DNA of 64,000 bases from contig QANY01006266.1 of assembly GCA_003255025.1 (NCBI GenBank), positions 813,818-877,817 of the forward strand. The letters are read 5' to 3'. A model generated the notes under the pieces. The model ran no database searches. It was not told the origin of the DNA and saw nothing but the letters and a program-made list of their open reading frames with translations. The position numbers and the translations under genes were made by a program. The stretch is from Datisca glomerata. Lineage: Eukaryota > Streptophyta > Magnoliopsida > Cucurbitales > Datiscaceae. This document shows, piece by piece, positions 12,191 to 24,817 of the stretch (its first letter is position 1; each line of letters starts with the position of its first letter).

Positions 12191-12765
12191 ACCAAACCCA
12201 GTATATCAATCAATAAGTTTAGATTTGCTTTAGTGGAAGACATGAGTGAGAGTTTACATCAATGGAGGAAACAAGTGAAAAATTGAGTGAATGTATGATA
12301 AAATGAAAAGAAAAAAGAAAGAAAGAGGGGTCCATGTGAAGAAGCTGGAAAAATGGAGAATATGAAGAGAAGTGAACCCAAAATGGGAGGGAAAACAAAA
12401 TAAAAAGAGAAAGAGAAGTAAGTGAGGAATTGTGTGGTTCATGAATCTTAAAATAAAAAGAATACAATCAACTCATTACTATACAAAAAGTCAAATTTAA
12501 TTAAAAATAAGAGATGAGTCTTATAATAAAGAACCTCTCAAATGTATGAACTTAAAAATTTCTTTACATGACCTAACTTTTAAAAAAACAAATTAGTGAA
12601 TAAAATAGTATTTAACATTTTTGGTTTACGTTATTTTCAAATATCCATACCTGCTTTTCCCTCCTCTCTCTCTCTCTCAACACAAACTGAAACCTCATCT
12701 CATCAGTCCAGTTCTCAACTTAGACCTTCTCACAATCACACATCTCATGCTTTAGGAAACAAAAT
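12190..12765 (+). promoter_or_regulatory. upstream region and 5' leader of MAPKKK copy 1
   Basis: The stretch is AT-rich and ends in a pyrimidine tract (about 12655-12680). After the tract comes a leader that resembles the leader of the second copy (both carry CTC-rich sequence and a CATNAGTCCA-like block). No clear TATA box is seen. The transcription start is not resolvable by eye. Confidence 0.4.
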
Positions 12766-15700
12766 ATGAATGATATTTTTGGATCAGTTCGTCGATCACT
12801 GGTGTTTCGTCCATCTCTAGAGAGCGAAGAGGTGCAGTCGCCTTCAATTGGTGCTGGAACTCTAATCGATAAGCTCACCTCCTCCATTCGGAAATCCAGG
12901 GTCTTTTCCAAGTCTTCTACTCCATATCTACCTCCAATCATCAATGACAAAGTGCCGACGATCCGGTGGCGTAAAGGGGAGTTGATCGGTTCCGGAGCTT
13001 TCGGCAGCGTCTACATGGGAATGAATCTTGATTCCGGGGAGCTTCTCGCCGTCAAACAGGTTATTTTTTGTTTTAGAGTATGCATGTTATGTATCAGTTC
13101 TTTTACTCCGGAAAATTGTTAAATTATCGTTGTTTAACATCCTGATTTTTCTGTAATTCTCTTGTATAACTTTTTGGGTTTAGAATCTGATGCCGATTTG
13201 CCTACTGATTGTTTTTTTCTCAGGTTTTGATTGCATCGAAAAGTTCATCAAAGGAGAAAGCACAGGTTAGAGTTCAAATTCTAGTTCATTTATATAGATA
13301 TGTAGCTGGTATCCCCCCCNNNNNNNNNNNNNNNNNNNNNNNNNNCCCCCCCCCCCCCAACCAAGGTGCTCCTTTTAATTTTCTCTCTCTGTTTACTTTC
13401 CGTGAGCTTCAAAAATACAGTTTTCTAAATTCAATTTTATTGAATTGTCAAGTTTGAGGTTTAGTAAATTAATTTATTGGAGAAGTGTTCTGAGAAGACA
13501 AGCAAATTTTCTCCTAATCTAAATCTATTATGAAAACTTTTTTGTTGATCTTTAGACGATGGGATGTTTTGGCAATGATATGGGGATCGAGTTCTCTCAA
13601 GTCGTTTTCTATGTTGGGATTGAGAACAAAAGTAATTTTGAAATAATCAGATTATATTGAAGAAGCTACATGCTTTATTAGTTATTATTCCTGAAAAAGT
13701 GAAACCATGCAAAGTTCCTGCATTAGATAATGGCAGACTCACCAAGAGTTTCAAACTGAAGGAATTATTTTGGCAAGATTTAGAAGACTAATACGTTACA
13801 ATAAGTGGTTCTATTTTGATACTGAGAGAATTGGAGAGAAGAAATCTAAATCTTTTTGTTGATACTTACAAGCTTCTTTAGATTTTCAGGCACCATTTTT
13901 GTCTAATTTAAAAGTGGGATCCTTAAGACAAATTTTCTCTATAGTATTTTTGGCGACAAATGGAATTTGGATAACACAGACTTTGAGATATGAGGTCATA
14001 GATTCATAATAGAAAATGAATGAGATTTTACATTACAGTGGCAACGGAATGGAAGACGTGTTTGTTTGTTACACTCTTTTAATAGTCACTTTCTTATAAA
14101 TAGGCTCATATCAAGGAGCTTGAGGAAGAGGTGAAGCTTCTCAAGGACCTCTCGCATCCAAACATTGTCGTGAGTATAAATTAATTTATTCACATCAAAA
14201 TTCTAACAGCCATTCCCCCTCTGACAGCTTATGTGATTTTGTTGCTCAGAGATACCTGGGTACAGTGAGGGAGGCCGGCTCCCTGAATATTCTGCTGGAG
14301 TTTGTCCCTGGTGGATCCATATCATCTCTTTTGGGTAAATTTGGAGCCTTTCCTGAGGCTGTAAGTTGCTGCCATACTAAACATGCTACTGATAGGTTTA
14401 CTCAGGGCTAATGTTTATGCCCTAATTGATCAATCAGGTTATAAGAATGTATACAAAACAATTGTTATTGGGATTGGAATATTTGCACAAAAATGGTATT
14501 GTGCACAGGGACATTAAGGTACCTGCCCTTTCATGTGATTTACCAATTTATACAATTTCAACTAGTTAATATCCTTGTAAAAAAAACAAAAAAAAAACTA
14601 GTTCTTATCAGTTAACCGGTCAAGTTAATTTTTTTTTTAAATCAGGGGGCAAATATTCTTGTAGATAATAAGGGATGCATTAAACTTGCAGATTTTGGTG
14701 CATCAAAGCAGGTCATTGAGCTGGTAAATGCATCGTCTTCTGTTGCTACAATTCGAATGTACTTCTTTCTCTGGTTATTTTCCAAATAATTATATTTAAA
14801 AAAATATTGCATCTGATGAGATGATCAATGCCGCAGGCTACTATTTCAGGTGCAAAATCAATGAAGGGCACTCCATACTGGATGGCTCCTGAAGTAATTC
14901 TCCAAACCGGGCATAGCTTGTAAGCAACAGTTGCCACCTCTTCCTATACACAAAATTACATGGTTGTTGAATGATGGAGTGATGTTTTGCAATAAACACG
15001 ATTAATAAATCCAAAGTCCATTTTTACGTCTGTGTTAAGATGGTGGATCTACGTGATTGAAAAGACTAGTTTACGGTTCTGGCAATTGTTTATTGAGCTG
15101 ATAAATAACCTTGAAGGTTACAGATTAGCATTGATTTTAAATCTTTCAAAACGACGTTCGCTTTTAAAACATACAAATATAAATTGGTTATTGTTAATTT
15201 ACTTGGAATTTTGGACAAAGAGGGCCGGTTCTTTTTTTTTTTTTTTCAAATAACGTTGTGAACTGAAACTAACAGGAACGCTGAAGTACCAGTTTTAGGC
15301 TTCCCTCATCAAAGATAGTTACTGAAGATAATGCGATATTATATACTGATCTAGATTTTACAATTTTATGAGCTGAATGACACTGATGCTTGAGAATGGT
15401 CCTATTCCTAGCTCTGCTGATATATGGAGTGTTGGATGTACTGTAATTGAGATGTCCACTGGAAAGCCACCTTGGAGCCAACAGTACCAAGAGGTCTGTC
15501 TTCATCTTCAAAGATTTTTTAAGTTGCATCTAGCATCTATTTATAATTCATACTGACCGGAGGTTTGTTTAGGTTGCTGCTCTTTTTCATATAGGGACAA
15601 CGAAGTCTCATCCACCAATCCCTGAGCATCTATCTGTTGAAGCGAAAGATTTTCTGCTGAAATGTTTGCAAAAGTATGCTTCTTCAATCTTATGTATCTC

Positions 15701-17751
15701 CCCTTTTAACCTATCTCTTACTACAAAATTGGAATCTCCTGATTATAAAATACTTTGAGAATGTTTAATACGCTTATTCTTTTGAAATAAGATAAATGTC
15801 CAAATTTATACTTCAAGAGAGAGTCAGAGTGATGTTTCATCATTTCTTCCTACATGAATTTCTGATTTTCGATTAAATGTCAGGGAACCACACTTAAGGT
15901 CAACTGCATCCGAGTTGCTGAAGGTAATTATGATATGATTGACATTCTGGTTGATAATGGTCACATTTCTAGCTATTGTATTTTTAACTTCTTTCGTTGT
16001 GGTTCAACAATATAATTTTAAAATATAATGATCATTATTCATTTGCTACCAAGTTCTCTTTTTATCACGTGCAGCATCCTTTTGTCACCGGAGTTGTGAA
16101 ATCTCAACCTGCTTGTCATGCTTCAGCCAAGGTTAGTGTATCCTAACCAGGTAGGATTATATTTCAAGCACTCGAATCATCTTCTGATGAATTTAATGGT
16201 GCAATCAATAGGGGAGTTCTGAAGTCCAGTTGTCATCATATGCCATGGAAGGAGAAAACTTGTAAGCATTTGAGGCTTTCAACTTAGACGTTTGCGTAAA
16301 ATTGGCTATGCTGCTTGTGAAAGCTGTTGACAATACTTTTATTGCCAGTCAAATGTCAACCTGCCATGGATCAACCAAAGTATGTAATTTGCATCATTTG
16401 AGGAGCTCAAACATACAAAAAGATAAATTAGGAAGTCGAAGTGATATATGGGGAACGAACAACCGTGAAGAAGAAATGTGTCAGATTGGTGACAAAAATG
16501 ACTTTATGTTTAATGAAGTAGGCTTCAGGTCTTCAGTTTCACAAGAAAACTTTAAGGTGAATAAAGGGCGTCAATACCTCTGTGATTGAATCTAGTGCTA
16601 CCTTAGCTATTTTAAGTTGTGGAGACTGAATGTTTATGTTATTCCGTTGTATTAGAGTTTTAACCCAATGAGTGAGCCTGTTGATGATTGGGGATGCAAA
16701 TTTGATGGGAGTACAGAAGTGGAACAAGGAGGAATGAGGTTAGGCACCAACCAACTTGTCTATGGGCCTGATGGCCACTCTGACATTTTGAGAGAGGAGG
16801 AGAAAGACTTTTCTTTTACCCGTGGACCAACAGTTCCTGAAGACGATGATGAACTTACGGAGTCAAGAATTAGAGAGTTTCTAGATGAAAAGGTACAATT
16901 ATATAGTTTAACAAATTCGTTCATTATCCTTCAATTCTTGGTAATATTATCTGAGTTATATATATTGACTTTCTATGAATGTCTCAGGCTTTTGAGCTTA
17001 AAAAACTGCAAACGCCTCTATATGAGGAGTTCTATAGTAGTATAAATACAGCTTCCTCTTTCGATTTTGTTGAAAGAATGCATGATAAGACTGCCCCAAA
17101 GTGCTCGAAGTTGCCTCCTAAAAGCAGGACAGGGAACCGAGGTTCAAGGAGAACCCTATCTACAGCAATTGATGCCATTGGTAATAGAAGCCACCGGACT
17201 AAGGTCAAGTGCAACACAAACAGTCAAACTTCAGATGATGTTTCATCTCCTCCACTTAATGATTTGAAACGGTTTCAAGACAATGCTCAGGGAGAACCAA
17301 GAAGCTCAAGGTCATTTACATGTTAAATTAAATCTCTCTAATTGCTTCATCCATTGTTTGTTCTTGTAAAATAATCTGCATCATTATGGTTTTGCTACCC
17401 AGTGTACAGTTTTCAGAGATAAAGAGGAAATGGAAGGAAGAGCTTGACCAGGAGCTCGAAACAAAACGAGGTTGGACTTTTTTTCTTTTTTTTTTTTACT
17501 TTACATACGTTTAATGTCTGCCAAGTAATACATTCTAGCCTATTGATTAGATTATGTTGCATTATCACATGAGCATTTTCCTCAATTTGGGGATTCTCAC
17601 ATGAACTTTTAAGTGATTGTGAATACTTCTCCCAGAGATGATGCGTCGAGCAGGTCCGGGAGGATTAATAATATTATCTCCCAAGCATCGAGACTTAAAG
17701 GTACTTAGAGAAGGTCGAGCTGAGTTGCAGTTTTGGCCAGGAAGAGAGTAA
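12766..17751 (+). CDS. NPK1/ANP-type MAPKKK, copy 1
   Basis: This is a plant MAP kinase kinase kinase of the NPK1/ANP group, which phosphorylates MKK6-type kinases in the NACK-PQR cytokinesis cascade and also acts in oxidative-stress signalling. The 17 exons are 12766-13059, 13224-13265, 14104-14169, 14250-14360, 14438-14518, 14646-14723, 14837-14919, 15412-15493, 15573-15673, 15884-15923, 16075-16131, 16212-16261, 16349-16556, 16656-16892, 16988-17310, 17403-17470 and 17636-17751. They give about 678 residues. The N-terminus ([12 protein letters not shown]) is the family signature. The kinase core is complete: [11 protein letters not shown] loop, Lys in LLAVKQ (about 97), HRDIK (194-198), DFG (214-216), [10 protein letters not shown]. 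The regulatory tail has the acidic [11 protein letters not shown] block, PLYEEFY and the conserved [10 protein letters not shown] helix. The last about 20 residues are unlike copy 2 and align with its 3' UTR. Intron 2 contains a poly-C assembly gap. Probably functional. Confidence 0.94.
13320..13345. other. assembly gap in poly-C (26 N)
   Basis: A run of N flanked by C tracts lies inside intron 2 of kinase copy 1. The real length is unknown. It does not touch an exon. Confidence 0.99.
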
Positions 17752-19360
17752 TACTTGGCTTGCTACCATGTGAAAATAGCTTTTGTGGTATGACATATGA
17801 TGCGTGGGATCAATTCTTAAAAGTTTCTCTTCTTTCTCTAGCAAAAAGGACTCTTCTTCTGTTTTAGGAGGAGGCATTGAAGCGTACATGTCTCTCCAGT
17901 TTATAATTCATGCAATCATTTCAACAAAAAATATTATTGGGATAATAGACCATCAATATAACAAATGTAGTTTTTAAAATGAATTCGTCACTTAATTTCA
18001 TATTAGTCTTCTATACTTTCAAACGTGATATTTGATTTCTCCAGTTAAAATTACGATTTACTTGTGGTCTCAAACTTAATTTATCCAAGGCAAACATTTT
18101 CATGTAGATGGGGATCCCTTGTTAATGATCTGACATATTTGCATGAGCGTGGTTAACATTGCACCAACCCAAAAAAAAAAAAACCATTGCCCTAAAGTTT
18201 TAGACTGACTTTTTTGTGTATATTGTGTAATATGTTTCATTAAGTTTAGAGTTAAAGTGTGATTTTAACAACTTTACAAATTAAAGTAGAATTCACGAAA
18301 TTGATTAGCATAAATGGTTTTTTTATCCAATTGAGATTGAGGATTTGAACTTTGAGCACTTTATTTTGAGAGGAGAGGTGCGGGTTGCTTTTTTTTTTTG
18401 GTTAAAAATAAATGTACTGTGTCAAAACGAATACATAAATGGAATAGTTTTTAAGTACAACGACTCGGGAGAGCAATAGCTACTAAAAACTCAGATTAGA
18501 AACAAGACAAATCTAGCACCAAAGAAAAAAAGACAGCAACAACTAGTAAAACCAAACAACTTATTCAACATGGCTAATAGAACTTAACAAAAGCTAAACA
18601 AGGCTATCTCCAATTGGAAGGATCTTCAAACCACCCACAAAGGGGAGTTAGATAAAACCACACTGATTCATGATATTCATGACAGCCATGATATCACCCC
18701 TCAACTTTCAAACCAACAACTAAAATAGGGTTAAACCAAAGAAGGCAAACAGTCATACCGTCACCATAGCATTCCTTAAGCTATCAGGATCATACGCATC
18801 TGATATTCTTTAACGTAACAACTGACACATCTCTCCTTTAATTAAGCTCAACTACCAAGGTTCCAGGGAAAAAAACAAACAAGAAACAAAATCAAGCCAA
18901 GAATAACCCATAACACCATTAACATTAATGATTAAATTCACACATCTATACTCAAAAGATCATGAATTCATATTACAATTATATAAATCTCATGGAATTT
19001 GTAATTTAGAAGAGAATCGAGACTCAATTCCAGAAAAAGTGGTTGTCTTACAATTATGATGGGGCATCTTCATCTTCGCAGGTGCTAAACATCTCTAAGT
19101 GGTTTTTAAATATAGGAGATTACTCATATTGTTATACAATGTAAAAGTGACAGACACAATAGTACCAGGAGCATCAGGGTCGGCTAGAGCGAGCATTACC
19201 ACTCCTAGATGGTGGTAGTGAGTTGGTTGGCATTCCAAATGATGTTTCAGTATGGGGTCTTCCATCAACTGAAGTCGATTATGTGAGTTATGATGTTAAT
19301 ATTTATTATTTAGTCATTAAATATCATATTAACGCACAATTCAGATAATGGTGTAGTGCT
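17752..19360. other. spacer after kinase copy 1
   Basis: The 3' UTR of the kinase is followed by AT-rich spacer. A change of character at about 18400 (poly-T, then A-rich sequence with AAGACAAATCTAGCACC) could be the reverse-oriented 3' end of a retroposon, but no coding domain supports this. Nothing else is recognisable. Confidence 0.4.
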
Positions 19361-19367
19361 AAACGAG

Positions 19368-19990
19368 GTATACACGAGCCTCGTGTAGACTACACGTAGG
19401 GTACACGAGCCTCGTGTACAATACACGATCATCATGTAATGCTTCAGAAAGTTCTTCAGTAGTTCACGAGTATCATGTAGCATTTATTACACTACATGAT
19501 CATCGTGTAGTGTAGAAGATGACTACATGATGATCGTGTACTCCTCATGTACACTACATGATTACACTACGCAATCCTCATGTACACTACATGATGGAAC
19601 TACACGATCCTCGTGTACTCCTCGTGTACACTACACGACGGAACTACAAGATTATCATGTACTCCTCGTGTAGTCTACAAGATGGAACTACACGATTATC
19701 GTGTAGCCCTCGTGTACATCACACGATTACACTACACGATGATCGTGTAGTCCTCGTGAACATCACACGATTACACTACACAATCATCGTGTAGGACTTA
19801 TTACAGTACATAAGGTCTACATAATCAACGTGTAGTCATCGTGTAGGACTTATTACAGTACATAAGGTCTACACAATCAACGTGTAGTCATCATGTAGGA
19901 CTTATTATAGTACATAAGGTCTACACAATCATCGTGTAGTGTACACTACACGATGCTTGTGAAAGCCTCGTGTACACTACATGATGACTG
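19368..19990. repeat. array of TACACGATNATCGTGTA palindromes
   Basis: Dozens of copies of TACACGA and its complement TCGTGTA alternate over about 620 bp. They make palindromes such as CTACACGATGATCGTGTAG and longer units with CCTCGTGTAGTCTACA or GTACATAAGGTCTACA spacers. The block CGTGTAGTCATCGTGTAGGACTTATTACAGTACATAAGGTC is repeated in tandem about three times near 19790-19925. The array sits immediately upstream of the MuDR transposase relic, and the same motif recurs inside it. Confidence 0.85.
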
Positions 19991-20076
19991 CATGATGGCT
20001 ACACGATCATCATAATATTCCATTTCATTATGTATTCTTCTTGTACTGACTTCCTTCATTGATGTATATACAGATA

Positions 20077-22200
20077 TGTCTGAAGTTTGGATTTTTGTAA
20101 TCCATGATGGAGATTGGGTGAAAAATGGTATAACATGGTATTTTAGTGGAGAGAATACCAAATTATTGGAGATATCTACTAACTGCACTTACCACTAGCT
20201 ATTGCGTATATTGCATGAACAACTCCAAATAGACCTCTCAAAGTATGATATGTCCATAAAAAATTTTTATAAAAGCCATGTCCCCTGCCTTCCTACTGAA
20301 ATTTTAAAGGATAGAGATTTACAGTTCTTTATTAAGGAGAATGGATCGGAATCACTTAGAAGCCCACTATTTGTAAGTACCAAGCCAAAATGTTTTCCCT
20401 CTCAAAGCTCGGTTCCTCAAACCACAATGTCACAATAACCTCATGTTCCTAAAACTACACAGTTTTATCAAAGTTGGGTTCCTGAAACACAAATGTCACA
20501 ACAACCTCTACATGAAAGCATTCCTCGCTTTGAGAGTGTTGATCATTTTGAAAGGAACTATTATGATGATGATGTTTTTGGTAATGACGATTATAATATT
20601 TTCGAGGATGAGGATGTTGATGTTGATGGAGATGATGATGATGATGATTTTTATCAGGGGGTGTATGATGATGCGATCCGTGGAGATGACCATGATTAAG
20701 CCATTAGTGGAGACGACCATACAACAATTCCAAACTTGAATATTGGTCTTGAACCCGAGACCACTTGTCCATTGCCATCATAACCCGAGACCACTGATTT
20801 GAATGAACAACGTCCTGGGTCCAATGAGCAACATGCTGATTTGAATAAGGCTATATCAGACACAATAAATATGGGTGATTTGTACAGTGGTAAAGCCAAG
20901 TTGCTTAAGTTTACTCGTATAATGGTCATCCGGAGAAATTTTGAGTTTCAGATCTTCAAGTCAAAAGCAGTCAATAACGGTACTTGTATGTGTTGAGAAA
21001 ATATGCTCGTGGAGGTTACATGCCTTGAAATTGAAAAATTGTCCATACTTCAAAGTTAAAAAGTTCGTCAATCCACATACATTCACATTTGAAGTATTGA
21101 GACATGAACACCATCAGGCTACATATTCATTGATTGGTCATTCTATACGGTCTAAATACATGGGCGTCAGACGTATATATAGGCAAAAAAAATATAATTG
21201 AAGATGTTTGGCTTGATTTTGGTGTCAACATAAGTTATGATAAGGCATAAAGGGCTAGGAAATATGCATTGGAATTAGTTCGAGGGTCTCCTGAAGACAA
21301 CTATAGGATGCTCCTAGTAAATTGTCACATGTTAGAATAAAAAAATCCATGTACTTATTTTTTATTTTGTCATCATAATGTCTACACGAGCCTCGTGTAG
21401 TCTACACGATGCCTACATTGACCACGTATAGTCATCGCGTAATCTAAACGATGGTTACATTGGCCTCATGTAGTCTACACAGTGGTTATACGAATCTCAT
21501 GTAGTTATCGTGTAGTCTACACGATCCCTACATTGACCTTGTGTAGCCATCGTGTAGTCAACGCGATGGTTACACGGACCTGGTGTAGTCATCGTGTAGT
21601 CTACACCATGGTTACACGAATCTTGTGTAGTCTATATGATGGTTACACGGGCCTCATTTAGTCATCGTGTGGTCTACATCACGGTTGCACGGATCTCGTA
21701 TATGCATCATATACACTATGTACTCTGTCAATTTTAATATATCAATATTAAATATTTTTAGGGACAACAAGACACATAGAGATTGATGAGTATGATCATT
21801 TTAAATATTTTTCATGGCTTTAGACCCTCCGTTCGTGGATTTTTCAGCTATATATGGCATGTCATTGTTGTTGACGTAACCGCCTTAAAAGCCAAATACA
21901 AAGGGGTATTTTGGTTGCAACAACAAATGATGAGAACAGTCAAGTATAGCCCATTGTATTTAGAATTGCAGATTCAGCAAATAATGATTCATGGGAAGGG
22001 TACTTCCGTAAACTTCATGATGTAATCGGTGATCTGGAAGACTTGGTGTTTATATCTGACAGGCATACAAGTATGCTAAATGATGTACACGTTATCTTTC
22101 CCAATGCGTTTCATGAAGCTTGCATCTTCCATATAGGCCAAAATATCAAATCAATTTATAAAAAAGAAGATACGGTAGCACTATTTTTTAAAGCAACGAA
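20077..22200 (+). pseudogene. MuDR-type (MULE) transposase relic
   Basis: The relic starts with a plant MuDR N-terminal region (MSEVWIFVIHDGDWVKNG near 20077, then LQIDLSKYDMSIKNFYK). An Asp-rich stretch follows (about 20560-20700), and then the MuDR DNA-binding-like region (CSWRLHALKLKNCPYFKVKK) at 20990-21180. After a break of about 400 bp filled by palindromic repeats, it resumes near 21761 with the DDE transposase core (HVIVVDVTALKAKYKGV, and later HDVIGDLEDLVFISDRH), ending near 22200. Stops and frameshifts are frequent (for example at 20198 and 20782), so it cannot make transposase. The SWIM finger end is missing. The break at 21330-21760 looks like an intron, with an acceptor at about 21761. 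Confidence 0.8.
21385..21715. repeat. second TACACGA/TCGTGTA array, inside the MULE
   Basis: The same palindromic vocabulary as at 19368-19990 (CTCGTGTAGTCTACACGAT, ATCGTGTAGTCTACAC, GGTTACACG) fills the interval between the DNA-binding-like part and the DDE part of the transposase relic. A short third patch follows at 22205-22275, directly after the DDE part. Unit spacing is about 30-45 bp and irregular. Confidence 0.85.
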
Positions 22201-22275
22201 GGTATACCTTTAACCATCGTGTATACTACACGAATACTACACGAGGTCAGTGTAACCATCGTGAGAAGAAGAAGT

Positions 22276-23760
22276 GTACACGAAAATTACAGAACTTACT
22301 TTGTCTTTGGGAAGGTGAACCATGCCTTAAAACGGGCTTCATAATCTGAAGATACATCACCATATACTTGTAAATGTTTGAAGTCTGTTTTGGCAACAAT
22401 ATTCTCATAAGTTTTTTTTCCTTCGCTGCTTCTTTTCAACCTTTTCAGTTTTCCAATTAAGTGACTCTAGGACCTAGGATCTTTTTATCTTCCTCTTACC
22501 AAGTTCACCAAGGCAGCCAAGCTCTTCTTCTTCTCTATCGTTGAACTGCTCTGTTGACCGAACCGAATCCATCAATGCAGATATCTTCTTCTTCTTCTTC
22601 TTCTTCTTTTTTATTTCTTCATCTTTATTCCTTCTAATTCTTATTTTCTTCACCCTTTTCCCTACTTTATTTCTAGCTTCTTCTTCTTTGTGTATAATAT
22701 TATGCTCAACGTTACAATTCTTTTTAAATTCTCGAGCTTATAATTAGGCTGTTCCTGAAATGAACTTAAGAAAGTAAGACATTTCAATGAAGTTTTGTTC
22801 CTGAACGCATGTAAGAGTTTCAAAAAAATAGGTAGGCAAACAAAGAGATGTATGAAACAAATATATTCAAATATTAATATAAGCTCCATCTCCGTTCGTT
22901 CTAACAAAAGTCATATCTAGTGAGGCAGAATAACATCAGAATCACTGAACCCCACTAGCGTCATTCTAGGCGAAACTTAGCCACTATTACGATCCTCCCC
23001 CAAACGAAACTTGGTCGTTACATAAGATACACTCTCAAGAGAGGGGGGATATATATTATCTCAAAGCATGTACTGGGTACTCACTTCGTTATGGAGGCTG
23101 GCAAAGTTACGAAGGTGGAACTTGACCGTCATGATATATTTCCAATGAGCAAATTTTTTATCGCACTTTGTTATTCGCTTAGCGGAATATGCCCGTTGTA
23201 GCATGATTAAATTTTATAAGTTAGCTTTGATTGATAAGATGGTGCAAAGTCGCAAGTAAGAGCGATGCAAAACATAAAGTATGGAGGAATATATGCTGTT
23301 AAATGAAATAATAACATAATCTCTAGTATTAACATGTTACAGGGATACAAAAAAGAAATATAGAAAAGGAGCCACGATTTAGGAAACAAATCAAGAGTGA
23401 GTTTGCCCAAGGTGTTGGGGTAACGTTCTAGCACGACATGATGCTTACCCATATCGCTCCTCATGTCATTCATAGCCACATCTGCTCTAGCTCGGATTGC
23501 CTTCTGCTTCGCTATTCACGCCTCTAAAGCTTCCACTTAATTGATCCCAAGATGACGCCTCTAAAGCCATCTACATGTATGGGTGTGAGGATGAAACCAT
23601 TCTAAGTTCAGCCTCGTAGGGGGAAGGTCACGCCAGTAACCCAACAAGAAAGCAAGAGCCTCGAGGATCTGTATCTTTATGAGATGAGTGATCTATGATG
23701 TAGAGGATTTGAACCAACATGATGGAGATGTATGACAGATCAAGGACACTCCTCTCATGC
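22276..23760. other. spacer with an unnamed coding-like fragment
   Basis: On the minus strand at about 22415-22300 a frame reads HLQVYGDVSSDYEARFKAWF, which looks protein-like but is unrecognised. The remainder has a (CTT)n tract near 22580-22610 and an interval (22880-23760) in which I see no gene, including repeated CGCCTCTAAAGC words near 23518 and 23556. Confidence 0.35.
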
Positions 23761-23769
23761 TGCTAAAGC

Positions 23770-23897
23770 CTGTACTGAGGTGTAAACCCATTGATCATAG
23801 AATTGTAGCTATAAACATCAGGGTTGATTCCTTTGCTCTGCGTTTCATCAATCAAACCAATTGCTTCTGCCATCTTTTTATCAACAACCATCCCTCA
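23770..23897 (-). pseudogene. PPR-repeat fragment
   Basis: On the minus strand one frame reads MAEAIGLIDETQSKGINPDV, followed by YSYNSMINGF. This matches the helix-turn-helix spacing of a 35-residue pentatricopeptide repeat (A-x-x-L-I-D-E...G-I-x-P-D-V-Y-S-Y-N-x-x-I-N-G). Only about one repeat is visible before stops on both sides, so it is a small relic of a PPR gene moved here by transposition or left by decay. Confidence 0.5.
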
Positions 23898-24073
23898 CAA
23901 CCTTGAATTGTAACTATAATATTAGAAGCGACTCGTTTCAATCAATTTTTACAGTTTTGTTAAGGAATATAAAGATTTTATTTGTTCATTGTCAAACAGA
24001 TTAAATTAACCGAACTGAATCGATTATATAGGCTCGGTTTGGTTCAATTATTTTTATTTGACCGGTTCGGTTC

Positions 24074-24458
24074 TGTTGGAAAATTTGAATCCGGATGCCC
24101 ACGACGGATCGGCCTGAACTGGTTATGAAAATGAATGATTGATAGTTTTTCATATGAAAAACTACCGATGGAAGTTAATAAAAAGAAATTTTCATTAACT
24201 TCCATGATAAGAAAAAAACCAATTGAGATTTTCTAGAGAGAAATAATCAAAAAAAAATTCTCATTGATAAACAATGAGAAAATCATTCATCCAACATCAA
24301 AATCAAGTTTTCACATACAAAATCAAGAACTTTTGGGTTGTGGAACTAGTGGGAAGTTCGTTTTCGTGATTTTCTACAAGATCCAGCACGTAATTCGTCA
24401 TTTCGATCCATTCTATTGCATAATCAAGTAAGTATACTTGATTCGATTATTTTCTGCA
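24074..24458 (+). mobile_element. LTR of a retrotransposon
   Basis: The segment begins TGTTGGAAAATTTG and ends TTTCTGCA, the usual TG...CA LTR termini. It is followed directly by a primer-binding-like site TGGGTATCAGAGC (24459-24471), close to the initiator-Met tRNA complement (TGGTATCAGAGC) with one extra G. I find neither gag-pol nor a second LTR downstream before kinase copy 2. It is the 5' end of an LTR element on the plus strand whose remainder is lost. Confidence 0.65.
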
Positions 24459-24817
24459 TGGGTATCAGAGCGTGTTTATGATGTTTTCGTAACAGTTTGA
24501 ACATCGAAAAATCTATTTTTGGAATTGTTGACAATCAAAATTGTTTTGAGATTTCACTTAAGTTTATGTTTACACTGAATATTCCTTGAATTCGAATCGA
24601 AATCTTTAACTAGTTGAATCGATGCTTTACTATTATTATTTTTACTGCATAAAACGGTTGTCATAATTGTGATTCAATCATTTGACATAAAACAAAGTTC
24701 ATTTTTTGATTTTGTGGTGTGTGAAAACTGTAGCATGTGATTTTCATTATTAATTTAGTTGAGTTTCTTCAAATTAGGATTAAACAAATTCTATTTTTTA
24801 AGTATTTTTTTCGGTTC

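Noticed and set aside
19558..19794. 78-residue frame through the TACACGA array
   Set aside because: The frame is repetitive because the DNA is. No sign of selection or start context, and the array is better explained as palindromic repeats.
20443..20739. Met/Ile-rich frames across the GATGATGAT stretch
   Set aside because: They are shadow frames of the Asp-rich part of the MuDR transposase relic.
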